Below are positions 25,645 to 34,500 of a stretch of 64,000 nt of DNA, one piece after another. The stretch covers positions 62,001-126,000 of the forward strand of contig NZ_JAHHQJ010000001.1 in NCBI RefSeq assembly GCF_020026455.1, read 5' to 3'. The first letter of the stretch is position 1. Each line of letters begins with the position of its first letter. Below the pieces are notes generated by a model. That model was not told the DNA's origin. It saw only the letters and a list, made by a program, of their open reading frames with translations, and ran no database searches. Origin of the DNA: Alistipes sp. Its GTDB lineage: Bacteria > Bacteroidota > Bacteroidia > Bacteroidales > Rikenellaceae. Position numbers and translations under genes: made by a program.

Positions 25645-26730
25645 ATGCGACATTTGATTGATCCCACAGACCTTACGGTCGCCGAAACCGAGCAGATCGT
25701 AGCTCTGGCCGAGGATATTATCGCCAACCGCGCTAAGTACAGCGAGGCGTGCAAGGGCAAGAAGCTGGCCACGCTCTTCTACGAGCCTTCGACCCGCACG
25801 CGGCTGAGTTTCACGGCGGCGATGCTCGAACTGGGCGGGCAGGTCATCGGTTTCTCCGACGCCAACTCCTCGTCGGTGTCGAAGGGCGAGACGGTGGCCG
25901 ACACCGTGCGCGTGATCCGCTGTTTCGCCGACATCATCGCCATGCGCCACTTCAAGGAGGGTGCGCCGCTGGTGGCCTCGCAGTATGCGGGCATCCCGGT
26001 CATCAACGCTGGCGACGGCAGCCACGCACACCCCACGCAGACGCTGACCGACCTGCTGACGATCAAGCGTGAGAAGGGACGCTTCGACAACATGACGATC
26101 GGATTCTGCGGCGACCTGAAATTCGGCCGCACGGTCCATTCGCTGATCAAGGCGCTGTCGCGCTACTCGAACATCAAGGTGATTCTGATCGCTCCGCAGG
26201 AGCTGCGGCTGCCCGACTACATGCTGGCCGAGATGACCGAGAACTCGAAGCTGGAGTTCCGCGAGGTCGAGACCATGGAGGAGGTGATGTCCGAGCTGGA
26301 CATCCTCTACATGACGCGCGTCCAGAAGGAGCGTTTCCTCGACGAGGATGAGTTCGACCGCGTGAAGAACAGTTTCGTGCTCGACCCCGAGAAGCTGAAG
26401 ACCGCCAAGGAGGATATGATCATTCTCCATCCGCTGCCGCGCGTCAACGAGATCACGCGCGCTGTGGACAACGACCCCCGCGCGGCGTACTTCCGCCAGG
26501 TCGAGAACGGAAAGTTCGTGCGCATGGCGCTGATCTATACGCTGCTGCGCTGGGCTGACGAGAACCGTCCCTTCGAACACACGCCGGTCTTCAACGAAAG
26601 CTATGTCGTGAATGAATACGAGTGCCCGAACCGCCGCTGCATCTCCGCTTCGGAGGATGTGGACCATTTGTTCCACCGTCAGGCGGACGGGACCTGCCGC
26701 TGTGCCTACTGTGAAGCGAAAGTTCGCTGA
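25645..26730 (+). CDS. pyrB: Aspartate carbamoyltransferase with a PyrI-like zinc-binding tail
   Basis: Condenses carbamoyl phosphate with aspartate. The catalytic part (about 1-310) shows FYEPSTRTRLSF (the carbamoyl-phosphate S-T-R-T-R loop), DGSHAHPTQTLTD and HPLPRVNEI. At 361 residues it is some 50 longer than usual. The extra C-terminus carries C327-P-N-x-x-C332 and C353-x-x-C356 (with an additional C351), the same cysteine pattern as the zinc domain of the regulatory subunit PyrI (CPNSNC and CKYC in E. coli). The nucleotide-binding N-terminal part of PyrI is absent and no pyrI follows. It is the last gene of the pathway in this operon; a 185-bp GC-rich spacer precedes it. Confidence 0.95.
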   Translation: MRHLIDPTDLTVAETEQIVALAEDIIANRAKYSEACKGKKLATLFYEPSTRTRLSFTAAMLELGGQVIGFSDANSSSVSKGETVADTVRVIRCFADIIAMRHFKEGAPLVASQYAGIPVINAGDGSHAHPTQTLTDLLTIKREKGRFDNMTIGFCGDLKFGRTVHSLIKALSRYSNIKVILIAPQELRLPDYMLAEMTENSKLEFREVETMEEVMSELDILYMTRVQKERFLDEDEFDRVKNSFVLDPEKLKTAKEDMIILHPLPRVNEITRAVDNDPRAAYFRQVENGKFVRMALIYTLLRWADENRPFEHTPVFNESYVVNEYECPNRRCISASEDVDHLFHRQADGTCRCAYCEAKVR

Positions 26731-26767
26731 CCGATTTTTTTACTCAACTCGATAATCTGGATTTAAA

Positions 26768-29059
26768 ATGAAAACCCTCATCCTGTTGTTTTTTTCGGCC
26801 TTGGCCTGGGGCTGCTGCGAAAACCCGAAACACGAAGTGTCGCTGCGCCCTTCCGAATACGTCACGACGCTGGTCGGCACACAGTCCGACTATGCGTTTT
26901 CGACGGGTAACACCTATCCCGCCGTTGCCCTGCCGTGGGGCATGAACTTCTGGACGCCCCAGACGGGCAAGATGGGCGACGGCTGGGCCTACACCTACGG
27001 ATCGCACACGATTCGGGGTCTGAAGCAGACGCATCAGCCCTCGCCGTGGATCAACGACTACGGACAGTTCTCCCTCATGCCCGTGCGCGGCAAGGACAAG
27101 ATCGATGAAGAAGCGCGCCAGAGCTGGTTCTCCCACCAGGCGGAGACCGCGAAGCCCTACTATTATTCGGTCTATCTGGCCGACCACGATGTCGTGGCCG
27201 AGATGGCTCCGACGGAGCGTGCCGCCGTGTTGCGCTTCACCTTCCCCGAGAGTGAGGAGGCGGGAGTGGTGGTCGACGCTTTCGACCGCGGATCGCAGGT
27301 CAAGGTGATCGACGAAAGGACCCTCGCGGGCTATACGACGCGCAACAGCGGCGGTGTGCCCGACAATTTCCGCAACTGGTTCGTCATCCGCTTCGACAAG
27401 CCGATCGAGAGCTATCGGATGTTCGACGGCGGGCAGGAGATCCGGGGCGACGCCGTGACGGGCTCCCATGCGCTGGCGGCCGTGTACTTCACCACCCGCC
27501 GCGGCGAGCAGGTGACGGCGCGCGTAGCCTCGTCGTTCATCTCCGGGGAGCAGGCCCTCCGCAACCTCGAAACCGAGGTCGGCGATGCCGATTTTGAGAC
27601 GGTGAAAGCCCGTGCGCAGGAGCGCTGGGACGAGGTGCTGGGCAAGATCGAGGTCTCGGGCGGCACTGTGGACCAGATGCGCACGTTCTACTCGTGTCTC
27701 TACCGGTCGACGCTGTTCCCGCGCAAATTCTACGAGATCGACGCCGAGGGCAATCCGGTGCATTACAGCCCCTACAACGGCGAGGTGCTGCCCGGATACA
27801 TGTACACCGACACGGGTTTCTGGGACACGTTCCGATGCCTGTTCCCGCTGCTCAACCTGGTCTATCCGTCGGTCAACGCCGAGATTCAGGCCGGACTGGC
27901 CAATACCTGGCGCGAGAGCGGCTTCCTGCCCGAATGGGCCTCGCCGGGCCACCGCGGCTGCATGGTGGGCAACAACTCGGCCTCGGTTGTAGCCGACGCC
28001 ATGCTCAAGGGCATCACCCCCGAGGAGGATGTCGCCACGCTCTACGAGGCGATGCTTGCGGGGCGCGACAAGGTGCATCCCGAGGCCAGCTCCACGGGGC
28101 GTCTCGGACACGAATATTACAACTCGCTGGGCTATGTGCCCTATAACGTGGGGATCAACGAAAATGCCGCCCGGACCCTGGAATATGCCTACGACGACTG
28201 GTGCATTGCGCAGGCGGCGAAGATGCTCGGCAGGGACGAAGATGCCGCACGGCTGGAAAAGGCAGCCCGCAACTACGCAAACCTGTTCGATCCCGAAACC
28301 CGCCTGATGCGGGGCCGCAACGAGGACGGCACCTTCCAGTCGCCGTTCAGCGCCTACAAGTGGGGCGACGCCTTCACCGAAGGCAACTCGTGGCACTACA
28401 CCTGGTCGGTGTTCCACGATCCGGAGGGGCTGGCCGGGTTGATGGGCGGCAGGGCCGAATTCGGGAAGATGCTCGATTCGGTATTTGTCGTGCCGCCGAT
28501 CTACGACGACAGCTACTACGGATTCCGCATCCACGAGATCACCGAAATGCAGGTGGCCAACATGGGCAACTACGCCCACGGAAACCAGCCGGCACAGCAC
28601 ATGATCTACCTCTATAACTACGTCGGCCAGCCGTGGAAGGCGCAGTGGTGGACGCGCGAGGTGATGGACCGGCTCTATTCGGCAAAGCCCGACGGATACT
28701 GCGGCGACGAGGACAACGGGCAGACCTCGGCATGGTATGTCTTCTCGGCCCTCGGGTTCTATCCCGTGTGTCCGGGGTCGGACGAGTATGTGGTCGGCTC
28801 TCCGCTGTTCCGCAAGGCGACGATCCACCTCGAGAACGGCCGCAGTGTGGAGATCGATGCTCCGCAGAACTGTGCCGAAAACCGCTATGTGGGCCGGATG
28901 ACCGTCGACGGCAAGGCTGTCGGGAAGACGTTCCTCACCTACGGCGAGTTGCTCGACGGTGCAAAGATCGGTTTCGAGATGCAGTCGGAGCCCGACAAGG
29001 AGCGCGGAACGAAGCCCGGGGATGCTCCCTATTCGATGAGCCGGGAGGATTGTCGATAA
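26768..29059 (+). CDS. GH92 family alpha-mannosidase, lipoprotein
   Basis: A 763-residue exo-alpha-mannosidase of the calcium-dependent inverting GH92 family. The signal peptide ends in a lipobox (LAWGC, Cys16), so it is probably anchored to the outer membrane or periplasm. Family motifs are VLPGYMYTDTGFWDTFR, WASPGHRGCMVGNNS, the catalytic-acid segment FTEGNSWHY (E538), GNQPAQHM and the catalytic-base segment GDEDNGQ (D647, D649). His589-Glu590 falls where alpha-1,2-active members keep a His-Glu pair (from memory). Substrates would be host or yeast mannans and N-glycans. It starts 37 bases after pyrB, with no promoter of its own seen. Confidence 0.93.
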   Translation: MKTLILLFFSALAWGCCENPKHEVSLRPSEYVTTLVGTQSDYAFSTGNTYPAVALPWGMNFWTPQTGKMGDGWAYTYGSHTIRGLKQTHQPSPWINDYGQFSLMPVRGKDKIDEEARQSWFSHQAETAKPYYYSVYLADHDVVAEMAPTERAAVLRFTFPESEEAGVVVDAFDRGSQVKVIDERTLAGYTTRNSGGVPDNFRNWFVIRFDKPIESYRMFDGGQEIRGDAVTGSHALAAVYFTTRRGEQVTARVASSFISGEQALRNLETEVGDADFETVKARAQERWDEVLGKIEVSGGTVDQMRTFYSCLYRSTLFPRKFYEIDAEGNPVHYSPYNGEVLPGYMYTDTGFWDTFRCLFPLLNLVYPSVNAEIQAGLANTWRESGFLPEWASPGHRGCMVGNNSASVVADAMLKGITPEEDVATLYEAMLAGRDKVHPEASSTGRLGHEYYNSLGYVPYNVGINENAARTLEYAYDDWCIAQAAKMLGRDEDAARLEKAARNYANLFDPETRLMRGRNEDGTFQSPFSAYKWGDAFTEGNSWHYTWSVFHDPEGLAGLMGGRAEFGKMLDSVFVVPPIYDDSYYGFRIHEITEMQVANMGNYAHGNQPAQHMIYLYNYVGQPWKAQWWTREVMDRLYSAKPDGYCGDEDNGQTSAWYVFSALGFYPVCPGSDEYVVGSPLFRKATIHLENGRSVEIDAPQNCAENRYVGRMTVDGKAVGKTFLTYGELLDGAKIGFEMQSEPDKERGTKPGDAPYSMSREDCR

Positions 29060-29085
29060 ATTGTCGATAGAATCTGTCCGGGAAT

Positions 29086-29116
29086 TTTGAAAGTATGTCG
29101 AAAAGCGCTATTTTTG
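29086..29116 (+). promoter_or_regulatory. Promoter of the purine biosynthesis operon
   Basis: TTTG (29086-29089), 19 bases, TATTTTTG (29109-29116): an exact consensus match. Transcription would start near 29123, 480 bases before purE, giving a long leader with a terminator in the middle. Confidence 0.85.
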
Positions 29117-29151
29117 TAACGTTATTTTTACGACTGTTAGGTTAATTCCCC

Positions 29152-29298
29152 ATGATTTCAGGCTACAATATCGACCAGCGCGAACGAGAGAGACAGCAGG
29201 GCCATGCCGCTGTTTTCTATTCGAGGGCGTGTCAGCATCAGATGAGATGTGCAGGGTCCCTGGAGCAACAGATGCCTGTCTGCGGGGTGCTCGGATAG
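29152..29298 (+). CDS. Possible 48-residue leader peptide ahead of purE
   Basis: An open frame from MISGYNID to CGVLG whose TAG ends five bases before the leader terminator stem. It overlaps several local hairpins, notably 29193-29213 (ACAGC/GCTGT plus GG/CC). By analogy with attenuation, a ribosome at the stop could interfere with the terminator. The composition (many Gln, Arg, His) is not that of a typical protein, and it may be chance. Confidence 0.2.
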   Translation: MISGYNIDQRERERQQGHAAVFYSRACQHQMRCAGSLEQQMPVCGVLG

Positions 29299-29303
29299 AT
29301 ATA

Positions 29304-29344
29304 AGACCGCCATGGCATGCGATGTCGTGGCGGTCTGCTTTTTT
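29304..29344 (+). terminator. Intrinsic terminator in the purE leader
   Basis: AGACCGCCA and TGGCGGTCT form a perfect 9-bp stem that extends inward with six more pairs (two wobble) to a GCG tip, followed by GCTTTTTTG. It lies about 180 bases after the promoter and 262 bases before purE, so it must be read through for the operon to be expressed. Purine-responsive attenuation is the natural inference. Confidence 0.88.
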
Positions 29345-29606
29345 GTTTCCTCCAAAAGACGGGTCTCAAGAGTGGAGGCCGATCTCCCGATCGGCAGACC
29401 AGGGCCGGAAGCCGGGAGACCGAAAAGGTCGCCGGATCAGAAGGCTGGGAGGCCGGCGGGGCAGGAGACCGGGACATTGGCTGTTTGGCAGGTCGGTTGG
29501 TCGGGAGACCGAAAAGGTCACCGGATCAGGAGGTTGGGAGGTTTCGATGTCGGTTCTCCGTCCGTTTGAGAGGCGGATTTTTAAGTGATATGAAAAACGA
29601 ATTCGT
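29345..29606. other. Untranslated spacer between the leader terminator and purE
   Basis: This 262-bp stretch carries two copies of a 40-base repeat, several further GACC/GGTC words and no convincing gene. It would form the 5' untranslated region of the read-through purine mRNA. No second promoter consensus was seen before purE. Confidence 0.5.
29413..29541 (+). repeat. Two 40-base direct repeats with an internal hairpin, upstream of purE
   Basis: Copies at 29413-29452 and 29502-29541 agree at 37 of 40 positions. They begin CGGGAGACCGAAAAGGTC, in which GACC and GGTC can pair around GAAAA. They are spaced 89 bases apart, downstream of the leader terminator. Confidence 0.8.
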
Positions 29607-30074
29607 ATGAAAGTAGGTGTGATTATGGGCTCTGTGAGCGACTACGAGGTGATGGCCGATGCCGTTGCCCTGCTCGAGACGTTCGGTGTCGAGTTTGAAA
29701 AACGGGTGGTCAGCGCCCACCGTACGCCCGATCTGTTGTGCGAATACGCCAAGACGGCTCGCGAGCGCGGGATCGGCGTGATCATCGCCGGAGCCGGCGG
29801 TGCGGCGCATCTGCCGGGTATGGTGGCCTCGATGACCCCGCTGCCCGTGGTGGGCGTTCCCGTGAAGTCGCGTGCCCTGAACGGGCTGGACTCGCTGCTG
29901 TCGATCGTGCAGATGCCCGCGGGGGTTCCCGTGGCCACGACCGCCATCAACGGGGCGAAGAACGCCGCGCTGATCGCCGTGTCGATCCTCGCTCTGCAGG
30001 ATGACGCTCTGGCGGCGAAACTCGACGCTTTCCGCGCGAAGCAGACTGCGGATGTGCTGAAAGCCGAAATATAG
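29607..30074 (+). CDS. purE: N5-carboxyaminoimidazole ribonucleotide mutase PurE (class I)
   Basis: Moves the carboxyl group of N5-CAIR to give CAIR. 155 residues. The signature segments are VIMGSVSDYEVM (substrate phosphate), VVSAHRTPD (catalytic His) and AGAGGAAHLPGM. Together with purK, located next, it forms the two-step bacterial route that uses bicarbonate and ATP. It is the first gene of the purine operon after the long leader. Confidence 0.96.
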   Translation: MKVGVIMGSVSDYEVMADAVALLETFGVEFEKRVVSAHRTPDLLCEYAKTARERGIGVIIAGAGGAAHLPGMVASMTPLPVVGVPVKSRALNGLDSLLSIVQMPAGVPVATTAINGAKNAALIAVSILALQDDALAAKLDAFRAKQTADVLKAEI

Positions 30075-30262
30075 AGGAATTTCCGGCCGCATGCAGCCCC
30101 TTGCGGGGGAGGCGCGTGGCACCAAAGAGACTCCGGGGCCGCTGTGCGGCTCGGGGATTCCCCGCAATTGCACTCGTCGGCCGTGCCCTTGGGGCGGAGC
30201 GGAGCTGCAGATGCGGTGAAGGACAGGCCGCGGACGATGGCGGTCGAAAGCAAAAAAGAACA

Positions 30263-31384
30263 ATGAAGAACGAACGACAGAATTCCAAATCGGTGAAGAC
30301 CATCGGTATCATAGGGGGCGGCCAGCTGGGGCTGATGATCGCCGAGCAGGCGCGGGAACTGGGTGTGCGCACCGTGTGTCTCGACCCGGCGGCCGACGCT
30401 CCGGCATTCAATGTTTGCGACGACCATATTGTCGCGGCGTATGACGATGCGGCGGCGCTCGAAGAACTCTGCCGCCGCAGCGACGCGGTGACCTATGAAT
30501 TCGAAAATGTTCCGGGCGACATTCTGATTCCGCTGTGCGGGAAATACAACATCCCGCAGGGCTACAAGCCCCTGTATGATTCGCAGGACCGTCTGCGCGA
30601 GAAGTCGAACGCCCGCGACCACGGGCTGCGCACACCCGGGTTCGAGGCCGTGGACGACGAAGCGTCGCTGCGCGAAGCCGTGCGGCGGCTGGGGCTTCCC
30701 GCCGTGCTGAAAACCCGCACGCTGGGCTACGACGGCCACGGACAGATGGTGCTGAAAACGGAGGACGACATCGCCGGGGCACTGCCCCTGCTTGCGGTTC
30801 CCTGCATCCTGGAGGAGTTCGTGCCGTTCGACTCCGAGGCCAGCATCGTGATGGTGGCGGATGCCGAGCGGGTCGTGAGTTTTCCCGTGGGGCGCAACGT
30901 CCACCGCGACGGGATTCTGGATTTGTGCTTCGTGCCCGCCGACGTCGATGCCGGACTCCTGGAGCGGATGAAACTCCAGAGCGAGCGCTTCATGCGCGAT
31001 AGCGGCTATCGGGGCATTCTGGCCATCGAGTATTTCATCAAGGGCGATGAGATTTACTTCAACGAGATGGCGCCGCGTCCGCATAATTCGGGACACTACA
31101 CCATAGAGGGTGCGACCACGAACCAGTTCCGTGAATTGGTCCGCTATCTGATCGGAGCGCCTTTGCAGGAGCCGCAGGCGGTGGCTCCCACGGTGATGAA
31201 AAATATTTTGGGGCAGGACCTCGAAGCCGCCGCGGAAATCGCCGCGGAGAACCTCCCGGGGGTCTACGTCCACCTCTACGGCAAGACGGAGAGCCGTCCC
31301 AAGCGCAAGATGGGCCACATCACGTTTGTGGGGATGGATGCCGCACGCTTCGAGGCCGAATGGGCCGGGCGATTTGTGAAATAG
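30263..31384 (+). CDS. purK: N5-carboxyaminoimidazole ribonucleotide synthase PurK
   Basis: An ATP-grasp enzyme that carboxylates AIR with bicarbonate. 373 residues from MKNERQNSK. GIIGGGQLGLMIAEQARELG is the N-terminal glycine-rich loop. ATP-grasp features follow (LKTRTLGYDGHGQ, ILEEFVPFDSEAS), and NEMAPRPHNSGHYTIEG is the active-site segment. The frame remains open upstream through the GC-rich spacer after purE, but there is no homologous sequence there. Confidence 0.95.
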   Translation: MKNERQNSKSVKTIGIIGGGQLGLMIAEQARELGVRTVCLDPAADAPAFNVCDDHIVAAYDDAAALEELCRRSDAVTYEFENVPGDILIPLCGKYNIPQGYKPLYDSQDRLREKSNARDHGLRTPGFEAVDDEASLREAVRRLGLPAVLKTRTLGYDGHGQMVLKTEDDIAGALPLLAVPCILEEFVPFDSEASIVMVADAERVVSFPVGRNVHRDGILDLCFVPADVDAGLLERMKLQSERFMRDSGYRGILAIEYFIKGDEIYFNEMAPRPHNSGHYTIEGATTNQFRELVRYLIGAPLQEPQAVAPTVMKNILGQDLEAAAEIAAENLPGVYVHLYGKTESRPKRKMGHITFVGMDAARFEAEWAGRFVK

Positions 31385-31502
31385 ACGGTCGAGCCCTTCC
31401 GCAGGCCCCTTCCCTCCGGGGCGAGGCCTGCATGTACGGCCGAGGGCCGCGATAGTGCGGCGTCGTGGGCCGCAGAACGATGAGCAAAACAAAACAGAGA
31501 TA

Positions 31503-34500
31503 ATGAACAACAGGACCAACTACCGCATTTTTGTTGAGAAATTACCCCGCTTCCGGGTCGAGGCCGAGAGCCTGCGCCGCGAGCTGAACACCAATCTGAA
31601 CCTGGCGTTGGGCGAGGTGCGCCTGCTCTGCGTCTACGATCTTTTCGGCTTCAGCGCCGAGCTGCTGGAAAAGAGCCGCTATACGGTTTTCGGCGAGGTG
31701 GTGACCGATTCGGTGACCGACTCGTTCGACCTGACGGGGCGCAAGTATATTGCCGTGGAATACCTGCCCGGGCAGTTTGACCAGCGCGCCGCGTCGGCCG
31801 TCGACTGCGTGCGGCTGATCGATCCCGAGGCCCGGGTCGACATCCGCTCGTCGCGGCTGCTCGTTTTCGACGATAAGGTGACCGATGGGCAGCTGGCGAA
31901 GATCCGGCATTACTACATCAATGCCGTCGAATCGCGCGAGAAGGACCTCTCGGTGCTCAGCGACATGGAGCAGGCCGAAGTGAAGCCCGTCGCCGTGCTC
32001 GAGGGCTTCCGCGAGATGGAGGATTCCGACGCGGAGGCCTATTGCCGGAAGATGGGGTTGGCGATGAATGCCGACGACCTGCGCGAGGTGGTGAAATACT
32101 TCCGTTCGGAGGGGCGCGATCCCTACGAAACGGAGCTGCGCATCCTCGACACGTACTGGAGCGACCACTGCCGGCATACGACCTTCACGACCGAACTCGA
32201 GGGTATCACCGTCGAGGAGTCGTTCGCCAAGGAGGAGATCGAGGATTCGCTGGCGTTGTATCTGCGCATTCGCCGCGAACTGGGCCGGGAGCACAAGAGC
32301 CTCTGCCTGATGGATATGGCCACGATCGGCGCGCGGTACCTCAAGCAGAAGGGACTGCTGGACGACATGGAGGTCTCGGAGGAGAACAACGCCTGCTCGG
32401 TGCATATCGACGTCGATGTCGACGGACACACCGAGCAGTGGCTCCTGCAATTCAAGAACGAAACCCACAACCACCCGACCGAGATCGAACCCTTCGGCGG
32501 GGCTTCGACCTGTCTGGGCGGCGCCATCCGTGACCCGCTGTCGGGCCGCAGCTACGTCTATCAGGCGATGCGCGTGACGGGTGCGGGAGACATTTACCGT
32601 CCGGTTTCCGAGACCCTTCCCGGAAAACTGCCCCAGAGCGTCATTTCGAAGAAGGCCGCGGCGGGGTACTCGAGCTACGGCAACCAGATCGGACTGGCTA
32701 CGACCCATGTCCGCGAGATTTATCACGACGACTATGTCGCCAAACGCCTCGAAGTGGGGGCCGTGGTGGGGGCCGTGAAGGCTGCCAATGTCCGCCGCGA
32801 GCGTCCCGCGCCGGGCGATAAGATCATTATGTTCGGCGGACGCACGGGGCGCGACGGAATCGGCGGAGCGACCGGCTCTTCGAAGGAGCACGATGCAAAG
32901 TCGCTCGAAACCTGCGGCAGCGAGGTGCAGAAGGGCAATGCCCCCGAGGAGCGCAAGCTCGAGAGGCTGTTCCGCCGTCCGGAGGTGACGCGTCTGGTCA
33001 AGAAGTCGAACGACTTCGGTGCGGGCGGCGTCAGCGTCGCCATCGGCGAGCTGGCCGACGGACTGGACATCTATCTCGACCGCGTGAAGACCAAGTACAG
33101 CGGCCTGAACTCCACGGAACTGGCCATCAGCGAGTCGCAGGAGCGCATGTCGGTTGTGGTCGAGGCCGGGGATGTCGAGGAGTTCATGCGTTACTGCCGC
33201 GAGGAGAACATCGAGGCGGTACACGTGGCCGATGTGACCAACACGGCGCGCATGCGGATGTTCAACGGCGACCGGAAGGTCGTGGACCTCAAGCGCGAAT
33301 TCATCGACAGCGCCGGGGCGAAGCATTATGCCGAGGCGCGGATCGGTGCGGTGGAGAACCGCGATCCCTTTGCCCGCGAGGTGGCGGGTGAGACCCTCGC
33401 CGAGCGTTTTGCGAACAACCTCAAGGACAACAATGTCGTCTCGCAGCGGGGACTCGTGGAGATGTTCGACGCGACGATCGGCCGCTCGACGGTGCTGATG
33501 CCCTTCGGTGGCCGCATGCAGCGCAGCGAGACGCAGGTCTCGGTGCAGAAGCTCCCCACGGACGGCTATACCGATACGGCCAGCATCATGGCCTTCGGCT
33601 ACAACCCCTATCTGGCATCGTGGAGCCCCTACCACGGCGCGGCCTATGCCGTCGTCGAAGCTGCGGCGAAGGTCGTGGCCGCGGGTGCGCGTTACGACCG
33701 GATGCGCTACTCCTATCAGGAGTATTTCGAGCGCATGACCCGGAATCCCGAGTCGTGGGGCAAGCCGCTCGGGGCACTGCTCGGTGCGCTGAAGATGCAG
33801 GTCGAACTGGGCCTGCCTTCGATCGGCGGCAAGGACTCGATGTCTGGAACGTTCCAGGACATCAACGTGCCGCCGATGCTGATGGCTTTCGGTATCACGA
33901 CGGTCGATGCCTCGAAGGTCATTTCCACCGACCTGAAAGGCCCCGGGCACCGCATCTATCTCGTCCGCCATACTCCGCTGGAGAACCGGATGCCCGACAC
34001 GGCACAGCTGAAGGAGAACTTTGCGTTCGTCAGCGGGCAGATCGAGTCCGGGAAACTCCTCTCGGCCTGGGCCGTGGGCTTCGGCGGTATCGGCGAGGGC
34101 CTCGCGAAGATGGCTTTCGGCAACGGTGTCGGCGCAGAGGTGACGGCGGATGAAAAGCTGCTGTACGAATATGCCTACGGCTCGATCCTCGTCGAGTGCG
34201 AGGGCACGCTCGAATACCCCCGCGCCGAGCGGCTGGGCTTCACCGTCGCCGAGGAGGTGCTGACGGTCAACGGCGTGAAAATGCCTCTTGAAGAGCTCTA
34301 TAAAGCCAATACGGAGAAATTTGCGGCGGTTTACCCGGACAAGGGCCGGAACTCGGCCGAGGTGATGACCTCCGCACCCGTGGCGAAGACGTTCGTCTAT
34401 CCCGGCGAGGCGGTCGAGACCCCGGTGGTCTATATCCCGGTGTTCCCCGGCACGAACTGCGACTACGACACCGCCAAGGCGTTCCGCACGGCGGGGGCCG

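Noticed and set aside
29345..29606. ZTP (pfl) or purine riboswitch in the purE leader
   Set aside because: I could not find the conserved segments of either class by eye, on either side of the terminator. A covariance-model search would settle this.
29152..29606. tRNA or small stable RNA gene in the purE leader
   Set aside because: No cloverleaf, no CCA-type acceptor and no TTCGANNC-like T arm was found.
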